Part shown: positions 44,676 through 53,748 of the stretch, piece after piece | How the letters are laid out: the number at the start of each line of letters is the position of its first letter | Numbering within the stretch: position 1 is the first letter of the stretch | Source of the DNA: Anaeromyxobacter sp. Fw109-5 | GTDB taxonomy: Bacteria; Myxococcota; Myxococcia; Myxococcales; Anaeromyxobacteraceae | Direction of reading: 5' to 3' | Length of the DNA stretch: 64,000 bases | NCBI RefSeq assembly: GCF_000017505.1 | Contig: NC_009675.1 | Location: forward strand, 4,344,501-4,408,500 | Translations under genes and position numbers: made by a program | The notes under the pieces: generated by a model | What the model was told of the DNA's origin: nothing | The model's database searches: none | What the model saw: only the letters and a program-made list of their open reading frames with translations

Positions 44676-46457
44676 TCAATCGACGACCGGCAGCGCTCCC
44701 GGCTTCAGCTCGGGGTGGTCGGCGCAGTCCAGGCCGCAGGCGCGGCAGGTCTCGACGGCGCACTTCGGCGTGAGCTTCGAGCCGACCCCGCGGCGGAGCT
44801 CGCGGGCGAGGAACCTCTTCGTGAGCCCCTGGTCGATGAAGTCCCAGGGCAGCCGCTCCTCGACGCCCGCCTCGCGGGTCACGAAGAAGTCGGGGTCGTG
44901 GGGCCACAGGCGGAGCGCCTTGCGCAGATCGCCCCCCGTCTCCCGGTGGGCGAGCTCGAGCAGGTCGGCGCAGCGCCGATCGCCGCGCGACAGGAGCGTC
45001 TGGAGGTACGCCTCCCGCGGGCTGAAGAACTCGACGTCGATCCCCTTGGGCCGGAGCGTCTTCTCGAGCAGCCGCCGCTTCTCCTCCAGGCAGCCGCGCT
45101 CGTGCATGGGCAGCCACTGGAAGGGCGTCCACGGCTTCGGCACGAACGGGTTCACCGAGAGCGAGATGCGGCCCATGCGGCCGCGCTTCTTGGCCCAGGG
45201 GAGCATCACCTCCTCGCGGATCCGGACGGCGACGCGCGCCATCCCGAGGAGGTCCTCGTCCGTCTCGGTCGGCAGGCCGCACATGAAGTACATCTTCACG
45301 TGCTGCATGCCCTGCGAGAGGGCGTGCTCGGCGGCCTGCACGATCTGATCGTCGGTGAAGTCCTTGTTGATGACCCGCCGCATCCGCTCGGTGCCCGCCT
45401 CCGGCGCGATGGTGATCGATCGCTCGCCCCCGGCAGCCATCCGGCCGGAGAGCTCGGGGGTGATCGCGTCCACGCGCAGCGACGACGGGCTGAAGGTGCC
45501 GCCGAGCTCGCCGATGAAGCAGGTGAGCGGATCGAGGCCGGTGTAGTCCGAGGTGTCCGGGCCGACGAGGCCGAGCCGGAGCCCGCGCTCCACGCCCTTC
45601 CTCGCCTCGGCGCGCAGCGTCTCGAGGTCCACCTCGCGATACGGGCGCTGGACGAACCCGGCCGCGCAGAAGCGGCAGCCCCACAGGCAGCCGCGGGCGA
45701 CCTCCGTGAGGAAGAGGTCGCCGAACTGCGCCTCGGGCGAGTCCACCACCCGCGAGGTGGGCCGACCGCGCAGGTCCGCCAGGTAGGCGCGGGCGACGAG
45801 CTCGGGCGCCCCGTCGCGCGGCGCGAAGCGGGTCACCCAGGCGCCCGCCGGGGCGCGCGTGTCCGAGTACGCGACGTCGTAGAGCGCCGGCACGTACGCG
45901 CCGCGGAGCGCGGCGAGGCGCCGGAGCAGCTCCGGGCGCGGCAGGCCGGCGGCGGCGGCCTCGCGCGCGAAGGCCAGGAACGGCGGCACGAGCTCCTCGC
46001 CCTCGCCCACCAGGAACGCGTCGAAGAACGGCGCGACCGGCTCGGGGTTGATCTGGACGGCGATCCCGCCGGCGACGACGAGCGGGTACCCCCCTCCCCG
46101 GTCCGCGCTCCGCAGCGGGAGGCCCGCCCGCTCGAGGAGCTCGAGGACGTGTCCGTAGTCCTCCTCGAACGAGAGGGAGAAGGCGACGACGTCGAAGTCG
46201 CGGAGCGGTCTCCCCGACTCGAGGGTGCGGGGCTCGTCGCCGGGCTCGTCCGGCAGGAAGGCGCGCTCGCACAGGGTGCGGGCGTCGTCGTTCAGCAGCC
46301 GGTAGACCGCATGCAGCCCGAGGTTCGCCATCCCGAGCCGGTAGGCGTTCGGGTACACGAGGGCCACCCCGAGCTTGCCGCCCGGCTCCTTGCGGATCGC
46401 TCCGCGCTCCCTGGGCGAGCTGAGGGGGTCCAAGGCCGCTGTTCGTAAGGAGAGCAC
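44676..46457 (-). CDS. Radical SAM protein, B12-binding-like N-terminus (TIGR03960 type)
   Basis: 593 residues. The N-terminal domain (VALVYPNAYRLGMANLGLHA, FDVVAFSLSFEEDYGHVLEL, YPLVVAGGIAVQINPEPVAP) follows the cobalamin-binding pattern but no DxHxxG motif is seen. The radical-SAM core has CxxxCxxC at Cys257, 261 and 264 (CLWGCRFC). ITIAPEAGTERMRRVINKDF and the Cys-rich C-terminal segment (CAVETCRACGLDC) are typical. Members work with tRNA or heme-related radicals; this family has no established reaction. Complete, single gene. Confidence 0.85.
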   Translation of the reverse strand: MLSLRTAALDPLSSPRERGAIRKEPGGKLGVALVYPNAYRLGMANLGLHAVYRLLNDDARTLCERAFLPDEPGDEPRTLESGRPLRDFDVVAFSLSFEEDYGHVLELLERAGLPLRSADRGGGYPLVVAGGIAVQINPEPVAPFFDAFLVGEGEELVPPFLAFAREAAAAGLPRPELLRRLAALRGAYVPALYDVAYSDTRAPAGAWVTRFAPRDGAPELVARAYLADLRGRPTSRVVDSPEAQFGDLFLTEVARGCLWGCRFCAAGFVQRPYREVDLETLRAEARKGVERGLRLGLVGPDTSDYTGLDPLTCFIGELGGTFSPSSLRVDAITPELSGRMAAGGERSITIAPEAGTERMRRVINKDFTDDQIVQAAEHALSQGMQHVKMYFMCGLPTETDEDLLGMARVAVRIREEVMLPWAKKRGRMGRISLSVNPFVPKPWTPFQWLPMHERGCLEEKRRLLEKTLRPKGIDVEFFSPREAYLQTLLSRGDRRCADLLELAHRETGGDLRKALRLWPHDPDFFVTREAGVEERLPWDFIDQGLTKRFLARELRRGVGSKLTPKCAVETCRACGLDCADHPELKPGALPVVD

Positions 46458-46658
46458 GGGCGGGGCGCATCCTCAAAGCCTGGGCCGCCCGCGTCCGTCC
46501 GGGCGAGCGCCCCGTCCCGCGCGCGCAGCCCTCGCGCCCCCGAGCACCCCCGGGCCGCGGCCTTCACGCCTCGTGTCGGCGGCGGCAGCGCACGCTTGCC
46601 GGGCCGGGCGCCGCGGGGTACTGATCCGCGGTCTTCGCCGTCCTTCGCCGGAGCCTCG

Positions 46659-47582
46659 ATGCGCGCTCTCTCGGTTCACCTCTTCGCCGCGGTCGCGGCC
46701 TGCGCCGCCCTCGGCGCGTGCGCCGGGCGCTCCTCCGGGAGCAGCCCCGCCGCGGCGACCTCGGCGCCCGCCGCGAAGGTCAGCGCCGACGATCCGCAGG
46801 CGGTCCTGCCCGGCGTGACGCTCGACGGGCTCTCACCGGAGCAGCAGCGGGCCGTGGCCGAGCTCGCGCTCGACGAGTTCTGCTACTGCGGCTGCCCGCA
46901 CACCCTCTCCAGCTGTCTGCGCGAGCACACCTCCTGCACCCACGCCCCCAGGATGGCGGCCCACGCGGTCCGGCTCGCGCGCGCCGGCGCCGGGGACCTC
47001 CGCAGGCAGCTGTCCGCCTACTACGCCGCGTTCGATCGGCGGGCCAAGCTCGCCACCTCCGGGTTCGAGCCGGCGCTCGGCGACGAGGCCGCGCCGGTGG
47101 CGATCGTCGAGTACTCGGACTTCACCTGCCCGTACTGCCGCGCGTTCCGGCCGCAGCTCGAGGCGTTCGTCGAGGAGCACGCCGGGCGCGTGAAGCTCTA
47201 CTTCAAGCCGTTCCCCATCGAGAGCCACGAGCACGCCCTCGAGGCGGCCCAGGCGGTCGAGTGGGCGCGGGAGAAGGGCTTCTTCTGGCAGATGCACGAC
47301 CGGCTCTTCGAGTCGGAGGGCGCGCTCGCGGTGGACGACCTCGCCGATCACGCCTCCTCGCTGGGCGGGGACGCCGAGGACCTCCGCGCCGCGCTCGCCG
47401 ACGGGCGCTACCGGGCGCGCATCCAGGCCTCCCAGGTGGAGGCGCGCGACGCGGGCCTCCGCGGCACCCCCACCCTGTTCATGAACGGCCGGCTCCTCAC
47501 GGATCTCTCCGAGGAGGGGCTCGAGCAGGCGCTCCGTGACGAGGAGGAGTGGCAGCAGCACCGTGGCTGGGCGCGCGACTAG
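46659..47582 (+). CDS. DsbA/thioredoxin-family lipoprotein
   Basis: 307 residues. A lipoprotein signal (MRALSVHLFAAVAACAALGACAG) precedes a linker and a region with FCYCGCPHTLSSCLREHTSC, then the thioredoxin domain with the active site CPYC at 157-160 (FTCPYCRAF) and the cis-Pro loop GLRGTPTLFMNG. It should act as an oxidoreductase at the periplasmic face. The extra Cys cluster is unusual. Ten bases separate it from the DUF4388 gene. Confidence 0.85.
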   Translation: MRALSVHLFAAVAACAALGACAGRSSGSSPAAATSAPAAKVSADDPQAVLPGVTLDGLSPEQQRAVAELALDEFCYCGCPHTLSSCLREHTSCTHAPRMAAHAVRLARAGAGDLRRQLSAYYAAFDRRAKLATSGFEPALGDEAAPVAIVEYSDFTCPYCRAFRPQLEAFVEEHAGRVKLYFKPFPIESHEHALEAAQAVEWAREKGFFWQMHDRLFESEGALAVDDLADHASSLGGDAEDLRAALADGRYRARIQASQVEARDAGLRGTPTLFMNGRLLTDLSEEGLEQALRDEEEWQQHRGWARD

Positions 47583-47592
47583 CGAGGTCCCG

Positions 47593-48867
47593 ATGACTCT
47601 CTTCTTCGACCTCGACGCCCACGGCAGGCTCGTCGCGCGCTCCGACGAGACCCGCCGCGCGCTGGCGGACCGCGCCGGCCGGTTCCTGCTCCTCCCCGCC
47701 GCGCCGGATCTCCTGGTCGCGCGCCGGACCCCGGCCGCGGGCGGGACCGCCGCGCAGCCGCGGTGCATCCTCGCCGGCGACCTGTCCGGCTTCCCCATCG
47801 GCGACTTCGTGGCGTTCATCCACCAGTCGCGCATCTCCGGCGTCCTCACCGTCGCGTCCGGCGGCGCGGAGCGCTCCGTCGCGTTCAAGGACGGCGAGGT
47901 GCGCGGCGCGCAGTCCACCGCGCCCGGCGAGCGGATCGGCGAGGTGGCCGTCCGGCTCGGCTACGCCACCGAGGCGCAGATCGCCAAGGCGGCCGCCGGC
48001 GGGCGCCCGCTCGGGAAGGCCCTCGTCGAGCTCGGGTTCGTCTCGGCGAGCGACCTCTGGAAGTGCTTCCACGAGCAGGTCACCGAGGTGTTCCACGCCA
48101 TCCTGCTCTCCCCGTCCGGCACGTTCTTCCTCGTCGACGAGGACGACCCCGAGCGTCCCGGCGCCGCGCTCTCGGTGAACACGCAGTCGCTCCTCATGGA
48201 CGGGATCCGGCGCATCGACGAGATGAGCCTGTTCCGCGCGCGGATCCCCGGACCGCAGGCGTACCTGCGACGCCGCGAGCCGCGCCGGCCCATCACGCTG
48301 AAGCCGCTCGAGCAGACGCTCCTCGGGCTCGTGGACGGCCGGCGCACGGTGGGTGAGATCGCCACCGCCGCCCACGCGAGCGAGTTCGACGCCACCAAGA
48401 TCCTCTACCACCTGGCGGAGGCGGGCTATCTGGAGGCGGTCGCCGAGCCGGCGGCCAGCGTGGACCCCGCCGCGCGCCTCGACGCCATCGCGCGCGGCAT
48501 GAACGAGCTCCTGCGCGCCATCGTGCAGGCGGTGCCGGCCGCCAGCCGCCCCGCGTTCCTCGAGTCGGTGCGCGGCTACCTCGCCGACGCCGCCGGCCCG
48601 TTCGCCGCCCTGTGGGCGCGCCTCGCCCCGGCCCCGGACGGCGCGCTCGACGCCACCGCCCTCCTCGGCAACGTCGGCTCGCTCCCGCCGGGAGTCGTCG
48701 CCGGCCTCGCCCCGGGCGGCGAGCGCACCACCCTCCTCCTCCACGCCCTGCGCGAGCTGCTCTTCTTCTACCTGTACCTGGCGGGCGAGCGGATCGACCG
48801 CGCGACCGACGACGCGCTGGGCGAGACCGTGAAGCGCAAGCTCTGGCAGCTCGAGGAGCTGGCGTGA
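47593..48867 (+). CDS. DUF4388 (PATAN-type) protein
   Basis: 424 residues, no signal peptide. Residues about 55-200 match the DUF4388 pattern: LAGDLSGFPIGDFVAFIHQS, SGVLTVASGGAERSVAFKDG, then LGYATEAQIAKA. A second helical region has ITLKPLEQTLLGLVDGRRTV, resembling the C-terminal effector half. Such proteins link to chemosensory and c-di-GMP systems in myxobacteria. The last residues are followed by truD with a four-base GTGA overlap, so the two share a transcript. Confidence 0.75.
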   Translation: MTLFFDLDAHGRLVARSDETRRALADRAGRFLLLPAAPDLLVARRTPAAGGTAAQPRCILAGDLSGFPIGDFVAFIHQSRISGVLTVASGGAERSVAFKDGEVRGAQSTAPGERIGEVAVRLGYATEAQIAKAAAGGRPLGKALVELGFVSASDLWKCFHEQVTEVFHAILLSPSGTFFLVDEDDPERPGAALSVNTQSLLMDGIRRIDEMSLFRARIPGPQAYLRRREPRRPITLKPLEQTLLGLVDGRRTVGEIATAAHASEFDATKILYHLAEAGYLEAVAEPAASVDPAARLDAIARGMNELLRAIVQAVPAASRPAFLESVRGYLADAAGPFAALWARLAPAPDGALDATALLGNVGSLPPGVVAGLAPGGERTTLLLHALRELLFFYLYLAGERIDRATDDALGETVKRKLWQLEELA

Positions 48868-49913
48868 CGGACGCGCCGCTCGTCACCGCCGAGCTGCCCG
48901 GCTCGGGCGGCTCGCTCCGGCGCTCGCCGGAGGACTTCCGCGTCGACGAGGTGCCCGCGTACCTGCCGTCCGGCGCCGGCCCGCACCTCTACCTCCGCGT
49001 CGAGAAGCGCGGCCGCACCACGCGCGACGCGCTGCGGACCCTCGCGCGCGCCCTCGGCGTGCCGGAGCGCGACGCCGGGTACGCCGGGCTCAAGGACAAG
49101 GACGCCGTCACGACGCAGTGGCTGTCGTTCCCCGCCGCGCGCGACCCAGAGCCGCAGGCGCTGGCGTCGGAGGGGCTGCGCGTGCTCGAGGTGTCGCGCC
49201 ACGCGAACAAGCTCAGGCCGGGGCACGTCCGCGCGAACCGGTTCCAGCTGGCCGTCCGCGGGGGCGACCTCGCCCGCGCGCAGGCCGCCGCGGCGGCGCT
49301 CGCGGAGCGCGGGTTGCCCAACCTCTTCGGCCCGCAGCGGTTCGGGACCGAGGGCCGCAACGCCGAGGTCGGGCGCGCCCTGCTCCTCGGCGACCCCTCC
49401 CCCGAGGCGCGCCGCGCGGCGCGCGACCGCTTCCTGCGGCGGCTCTCGATCTCGGCGTACCAGGCGCTGCTCTTCAACCGCTGGCTGGCGGAGCGGATGG
49501 CGGACGGGCTGTTCGCGACCGCCGTCGCCGGCGACGTGCTGAAGAAGCTCGACACCGGCGGCCTCTTCACCTGCGCCGACCCCGCGGTGGACGGCCCGCG
49601 CGTGCAGCGCTTCGAGGTCTCGCCCGCCGGCCCCATGTTCGGCCACAAGCTGCGCGCCGCCGAGGGCGAGGCGCTCGCGCGCGAGGAGCGGCTGCTCGCC
49701 GCCGAGGGGATCCAGCTCTCCGACTTCGCCCGGGGCGGCGGCGAGGCGGAGGGGACGCGGCGCGCCGCGCGGCTCCGCGTGGAGGTCGCGCTCGCGCCGC
49801 TCGAGGACGGCTACCTCGCCACCTTCGAGCTGCCGAAGGGTTCGTACGCGACGGTGGTCATGCGCGAGCTCATGAAGGCCGGCGCGGAGCTGCCCGAGGC
49901 GGACGAGGACTGA
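48864..49913 (+). CDS. truD: tRNA pseudouridine-13 synthase TruD
   Basis: 349 residues from a GTG overlapping the stop of the DUF4388 gene. The catalytic motif GYAGLKDKDAVTTQW has Lys77-Asp78. Further TruD stretches are LPNLFGPQRFGTEGRNAEVG, RRLSISAYQALLFNRWLAER and GPMFGHKLRAAEGEALAREE. It makes pseudouridine at position 13 in tRNA-Glu and others. Length and motifs are normal. Confidence 0.95.
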   Translation: MTDAPLVTAELPGSGGSLRRSPEDFRVDEVPAYLPSGAGPHLYLRVEKRGRTTRDALRTLARALGVPERDAGYAGLKDKDAVTTQWLSFPAARDPEPQALASEGLRVLEVSRHANKLRPGHVRANRFQLAVRGGDLARAQAAAAALAERGLPNLFGPQRFGTEGRNAEVGRALLLGDPSPEARRAARDRFLRRLSISAYQALLFNRWLAERMADGLFATAVAGDVLKKLDTGGLFTCADPAVDGPRVQRFEVSPAGPMFGHKLRAAEGEALAREERLLAAEGIQLSDFARGGGEAEGTRRAARLRVEVALAPLEDGYLATFELPKGSYATVVMRELMKAGAELPEADED

Positions 49914-49988
49914 GGGCCGTGCTCGCTTGCGTCGCGCCGGCTCACTCGCGGTCCGTGCACGGGCTCACCGCGAGCGGCGTTCCCTGAT

Positions 49989-50033
49989 CCGCTCGCCCTG
50001 ACCCCTCGACAGGCTCGGGGGAAGGGCGAGCGG
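49989..50033. repeat. REP-like palindrome, family 1
   Basis: The arms CCGCTCGCCCT and AGGGCGAGCGG flank a modified centre containing CCTCGACAGGCTCGGG. It lies in the gap between the convergent truD and OmpA-like genes, a typical REP position. Confidence 0.85.
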
Positions 50034-50060
50034 ACGCGGGCCGGCGCCCGTGCCGGGCCC

Positions 50061-51383
50061 CTACTCCAGCGTCACGATCCGGAACTCGGTCCGCCGGTTC
50101 CGGGCGCGCCCGCTCGCCGTCTTGTTGGAGGCGATCGGCTTCGTCGGGCCGAAGCCGATGGCCTCGAGCCGCTCGGGCGAGACGCCCTTCGAGATGAGGT
50201 AGTCGAGCACCGCCTCCGCGCGCTGCTGGCTGAGCCGCATGTTGAGCGCCTCGCCGCCGACCGAGTCGGTGTGCCCCTCGATCGAGATCTGCATGTTCGG
50301 GAAGTCGCGCAGCACCTGCACGACCTGGTTCAGCAGCGGGAAGGAGTCCGGCAGCACCCGGAACTTGGCGGTCGCGAAGTGCACCTGCTGCTTGATGTCG
50401 ATCTTCTCCCGGCGCACCTGGACCAGCGTGTACTTCTTCGGACAGCCGTCGGGCCGCGGGCCGAACTGCGTGGGGCACTTGTCGATCCGGTCGGCGAGCG
50501 CGTCACCGTCCGTGTCGGCGTCGGGGCAGCCGCCGTTCTCCTTCGTCCCCGCCTGCTGCGGGCACTTGTCCTCGGCGTCCGGGATGCCGTCGGAGTCGGA
50601 GTCGGGGCACCCCGCGAGCGCCTTGATCCCCGCGACGTCCGGGCAGGAGTCGGCCGGGTCGGAGACCCCGTCGCCGTCCCGGTCCTTCACCGGGCAGCCG
50701 CGCGCCTCCACCGCGCCGGGCTCGAGCGGGCAGGCATCTGCCTTGTCGACCACGCCGTCGCCGTCGTTGTCCGCGTCGGGGCAGCCGTCCTCGTCCTGGA
50801 ACCCGTCGCGATCCTCGGGGTCCAGCGGGCAGCGATCGATGTCGTCGGGCAGCGCGTCGGAGTCGGAGTCCTTCGAGACCGGGCAGCCCTGCGACTCGCG
50901 CGGGCCGGGCTGCGAGGGGCACGCGTCGTCCGCGTCGAGCACGCCGTCGCCGTCGGCGTCGGGGCAGCCGCCCGTCTCGGGGCGGCCCGGCAGCTCGGGG
51001 CAGCGGTCGTCCACGTCGGGCACGCCGTCCTTGTCGCCGTCGGTCTTCTCGATCCTGACGGCCGGCCGCTCCTCCTGCTTGGCGATCGTGACCTGGGTCG
51101 GGCCGCAGCCGCGCGACAGGTCGAGGGCGCGCTTCACGTTCGCCTCGGAGAGGTCGAGGTGCTCGCGCGCGCGGCCGCCGTTGCCGATCGAGATCTCCTC
51201 CTCGGCGAACGCGACGTTCGCCTCGGCCAGGGCGAGCTCGCGCGGAGCGCAGCGCATCGCGCCCGAGCTGCGGGCCTTGGCGATGTCGGCGCGGGCGACC
51301 TCCGCGTCGGCGCGGAGCTTGCCACCGGCGGCGCAGCCGGACGCGAGCGCCACGCAGAGGACCGCGATCGCGTGGCGGCTCAC
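50061..51383 (-). CDS. OmpA-like lipoprotein with thrombospondin type 3 repeats
   Basis: 440 residues from a GTG. The lipobox is ASGCA. Residues about 40-110 are helical and hydrophilic. Residues about 115-315 contain many Asp-rich calcium-binding repeats (DGDKDGVPDVDDRCPELPG, DADGDGVLDADDACPSQPG, DADNDGDGVVDKADACPLEP). Residues about 320-440 are an OmpA peptidoglycan-binding domain (IEGHTDSVGGEALNMRLSQQ, RLEAIGFGPTKPIASN, RARNRRTEFRIV). It should tether the outer membrane to the cell wall. The start overlaps the DUF4398 gene by GTGA. Confidence 0.92.
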   Translation of the reverse strand: MSRHAIAVLCVALASGCAAGGKLRADAEVARADIAKARSSGAMRCAPRELALAEANVAFAEEEISIGNGGRAREHLDLSEANVKRALDLSRGCGPTQVTIAKQEERPAVRIEKTDGDKDGVPDVDDRCPELPGRPETGGCPDADGDGVLDADDACPSQPGPRESQGCPVSKDSDSDALPDDIDRCPLDPEDRDGFQDEDGCPDADNDGDGVVDKADACPLEPGAVEARGCPVKDRDGDGVSDPADSCPDVAGIKALAGCPDSDSDGIPDAEDKCPQQAGTKENGGCPDADTDGDALADRIDKCPTQFGPRPDGCPKKYTLVQVRREKIDIKQQVHFATAKFRVLPDSFPLLNQVVQVLRDFPNMQISIEGHTDSVGGEALNMRLSQQRAEAVLDYLISKGVSPERLEAIGFGPTKPIASNKTASGRARNRRTEFRIVTLE

Positions 51384-51679
51384 AGCGAGGCCTCCGCCTT
51401 GTTCGTCGCCGCGGCCGCCTTCTCGCGCGCCTCGCGCGCCAGATCCCGTGCGCGGGCCGCGAAGTCGGCCGAGGCCTCGTACTGGGCGCGTCCCGCCGCC
51501 TCGCGGGCCTTGTGCAGGTAGGCCTCGGCGCTGGTGAACTCGTACGGTGCGCTGGTCGCGGCACCCGCGGCGCGGGCTGCCTCGAACGCCACGTCCGCGT
51601 CGATGAGGGAGGCGGTGGACTGCACCGGGCCACAGGCGCAGAGGCCGGCGAGCGCCAGCACGGCGGGGAGGAGCCGCAC
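51380..51679 (-). CDS. DUF4398-type lipoprotein
   Basis: 99 residues from a GTG with AAAGGAG upstream; the frame extends to 51736 but the GTG gives a clean lipoprotein signal (VRLLPAVLALAGLCACGP). The rest is helical, FEAARAAGAATSAPYEFTSA, then AEAYLHKAREAAGRAQY, as in DUF4398 proteins that typically precede OmpA-like genes. Co-transcribed with the OmpA-like gene by overlap. Confidence 0.8.
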   Translation of the reverse strand: MRLLPAVLALAGLCACGPVQSTASLIDADVAFEAARAAGAATSAPYEFTSAEAYLHKAREAAGRAQYEASADFAARARDLAREAREKAAAATNKAEASL

Positions 51680-51881
51680 GGGTGAACTCCTTTCGTGAAG
51701 CCGACCGACGCTACCCGCGGGGGGCAGGCGAGTCAAGGAAGGGTCCCCCGCACAGGTGGTCAGCGAGCGGACGGGCGAGCCCGTTCGCGGCGGCTGAAAA
51801 TCCGGGCGGCGGAGGTCCGGGGACGCAGGCGAGCCCCGACGGGAGGGCCGGACCTACCTTGCTGAGGAAGGAGACGGACCA

Positions 51882-52148
51882 ATGGGAATTCTGGCTTGGA
51901 TAGTCTTCGGGTTCATCATCGGGTTGCTGGCCCGCGCGGTCGTCCCGGGGAAGCAGGGGATGGGGCTGATCATGACGACGCTGCTCGGCGTCGCCGGCTC
52001 GCTGATCGGCGGTCTCGTGGCTTCCGCGCTGGGTGGCGGCGACGCGACGAGGTTCCAGCCGAGCGGCTTCATCGGCAGCCTCATCGGCGCGGTCCTGCTG
52101 CTGCTCATCGCGGGCTTCGCGATGAAGCCGCGCCGGCGCGTGGCGTAG
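51882..52148 (+). CDS. GlsB/YeaQ/YmgE-type small membrane protein
   Basis: 88 residues with three hydrophobic segments: MGILAWIVFGFIIGLLARAV, GLIMTTLLGVAGSLIGGLVA, FIGSLIGAVLLLLIAGF. Signature VPGKQGMGLIMTTLLGVAGS is typical of the transglycosylase-associated family, which is linked to stress response. The AAGGAG at 51866 sets the start. Confidence 0.92.
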   Translation: MGILAWIVFGFIIGLLARAVVPGKQGMGLIMTTLLGVAGSLIGGLVASALGGGDATRFQPSGFIGSLIGAVLLLLIAGFAMKPRRRVA

Positions 52149-52160
52149 ACGGATGTCGGC

Positions 52161-52193
52161 GCGGCGCGCCTCTCCAGGCGAGGGGCGCGCCGC
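52161..52193. terminator. Bidirectional hairpin between convergent genes
   Basis: GCGGCGCGCC and GGCGCGCCGC, around a 13-base loop. Placed between the small membrane protein gene (plus) and the Cys-rich lipoprotein gene (minus) and likely to end both. Confidence 0.65.
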
Positions 52194-52221
52194 GGTGGCT
52201 TTACTTGCGGTGGCTTTACTT
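52192..52221. repeat. 15-base tandem duplication
   Basis: GCGGTGGCTTTACTT occurs twice in succession. The second copy runs over the stop codon region of the minus-strand gene at 52216, with TTACTT read as its terminal codons. A simple slippage product. Confidence 0.8.
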
Positions 52222-53748
52222 AGAGTCCGGCGTGCTGCAGTCGAGCTGGGCCGGGAGGGCGCAGTAAGTAGGGGTTCCGGTCAGCAGCACCAAACTGCTG
52301 GTCCCGAACCACTTGTAGTCCGTGGAGCCGCTGGGGTACGCAACACCGGATTTCCACGAGATCCGACTGACGTCCGCGACCGCGTCGATCACAACGAGCC
52401 CCCGGTACGACACAGACGATCCCGAAGCGTCCGGGTCGTAGCATCCGAAGACGGTGGTATCTGTGGCCATCGTTCCACACGCCGCCGCGCCAAGTGGCCA
52501 TGTCAGGCCGCCCGAGAGCATCACCAGCACCTGATCGCCACTGTTCGAGTACACCCGGTTGCGCGCGAAGCGGAACGTGGGCTCCGCGTCCGCCTCCGGC
52601 GGCTCGCCGATGAGGACGATGCCCCCGCACTTGCGAACGGTTCCAGTCGAGTTGGGGTAGTTCGGCGGTCCCCAGTCTCTCGCTCCGTTCCCGAAGACCG
52701 TCGAATCCTCAATGAAGAGACGCGTCGCGTTCATGGCCGCGATGCCGGTTTCGCCGTTGCGCAGCACCTTCACGCCCCTCAGCTCGAGCACGGCCTCGCC
52801 CGACGATGAATCGGCCTCGATTCCCTTTCCGGCGTTCATCTCCACGCGCACGCCCTCGAGCTTCAGGACGCCCTGCTTCACGCGGACGCCCTTGCCGTTC
52901 CGCTCGAACGCGCCTCCGACGAACGCGCTTTCGACAGCTGCGTTCACGAGCACCGCCTCGGCTTCCATGCCAGCGATGACGACGTCGGCCGCGGTGATGC
53001 CGCACGTGTCGTTCACGTGGATGCCGTGCTGCAGCCGGTGCTCCGCATCGACGCCCTCACCACGCAACTCGACGCGGTCGAGGCGCACCGGAAGGTTCGT
53101 ACCGTCGCACGCGAGCTCGATCGCGTCCCGCGTCGAGTCGCCGGCTTCGTTCTCGATGACGAAGTCGCTGAGCGCGCCCCCACCGTGGAGCCTGACGGCG
53201 GCGCTCGCGGCGGCGTCGTCCAGGTGGATCGCGTACGTCACACCGGAGGTGGAGTGGTCCGACCTGACCGTCACGCCCGCAGGGATGTCGATGGGCAGCG
53301 TCTCGCCCGTGGCGACGCCGAATCTCGAGCTACCAGTGTTCCCGCCCATCGCGATCACGGTTCCGCCGCCGGCGTCGGCCGCCGCTGCAATCGCGGCGGT
53401 CAGCGAGCGGAAGCGGCACTCGGGCGGCTCGGCCACGCCGGTGGGCACCAGCGTCGCTTGGGACATCGAGGCCGGGGCCGCCACTGCGAACTCGGCCCCC
53501 TCGTTCGCCGGACACTGGCAGCTCGGCGCGCCGCTGCGGTCGCCGCACACGAGCCCGCCCTGCTCGCAGTCCCTCGTCCTCGCGCCGATCGTCTCGAGCG
53601 CGCACGTCGCCGCGCGCGTACTGCAGCGCCGATCCACCCCGCAGCCCTGGCCGGCGGGGCAGTCCTGCGAGGCTTCACAGGGCGCACCCTCGACGTCCAC
53701 CTGGCAGGCCGCGAGCGCTGCGAGGAGGAGCGGCAGGAGGCGGCGCAT
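52216..53748 (-). CDS. Cys-rich lipoprotein with beta-helix domain
   Basis: 510 residues. MRRLLPLLLAALAACQV is a lipoprotein signal. About 60 residues with Cys repeats follow (CEASQDCPAGQGCGVDRRCS). From about residue 100 the sequence is a right-handed beta-helix with NTGSSRFGVATGETLPIDIP, RVELRGEGVDAEHRLQHGIH, VEMNAGKGIEADSSSGEAVL and LELRGVKVLRNGETGIAAMN, plus a C-terminal strand region. It starts on the last base of the PEGA-protein stop, so the kinase, the PEGA/TPR protein and this lipoprotein form one operon. Confidence 0.75.
   Translation of the reverse strand: MRRLLPLLLAALAACQVDVEGAPCEASQDCPAGQGCGVDRRCSTRAATCALETIGARTRDCEQGGLVCGDRSGAPSCQCPANEGAEFAVAAPASMSQATLVPTGVAEPPECRFRSLTAAIAAAADAGGGTVIAMGGNTGSSRFGVATGETLPIDIPAGVTVRSDHSTSGVTYAIHLDDAAASAAVRLHGGGALSDFVIENEAGDSTRDAIELACDGTNLPVRLDRVELRGEGVDAEHRLQHGIHVNDTCGITAADVVIAGMEAEAVLVNAAVESAFVGGAFERNGKGVRVKQGVLKLEGVRVEMNAGKGIEADSSSGEAVLELRGVKVLRNGETGIAAMNATRLFIEDSTVFGNGARDWGPPNYPNSTGTVRKCGGIVLIGEPPEADAEPTFRFARNRVYSNSGDQVLVMLSGGLTWPLGAAACGTMATDTTVFGCYDPDASGSSVSYRGLVVIDAVADVSRISWKSGVAYPSGSTDYKWFGTSSLVLLTGTPTYCALPAQLDCSTPDSK

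Noticed and set aside
42618-46448. A long plus-strand frame opposite the lipoprotein and radical SAM genes
   Set aside because: It spans three well-supported minus-strand genes and shows shadow composition.
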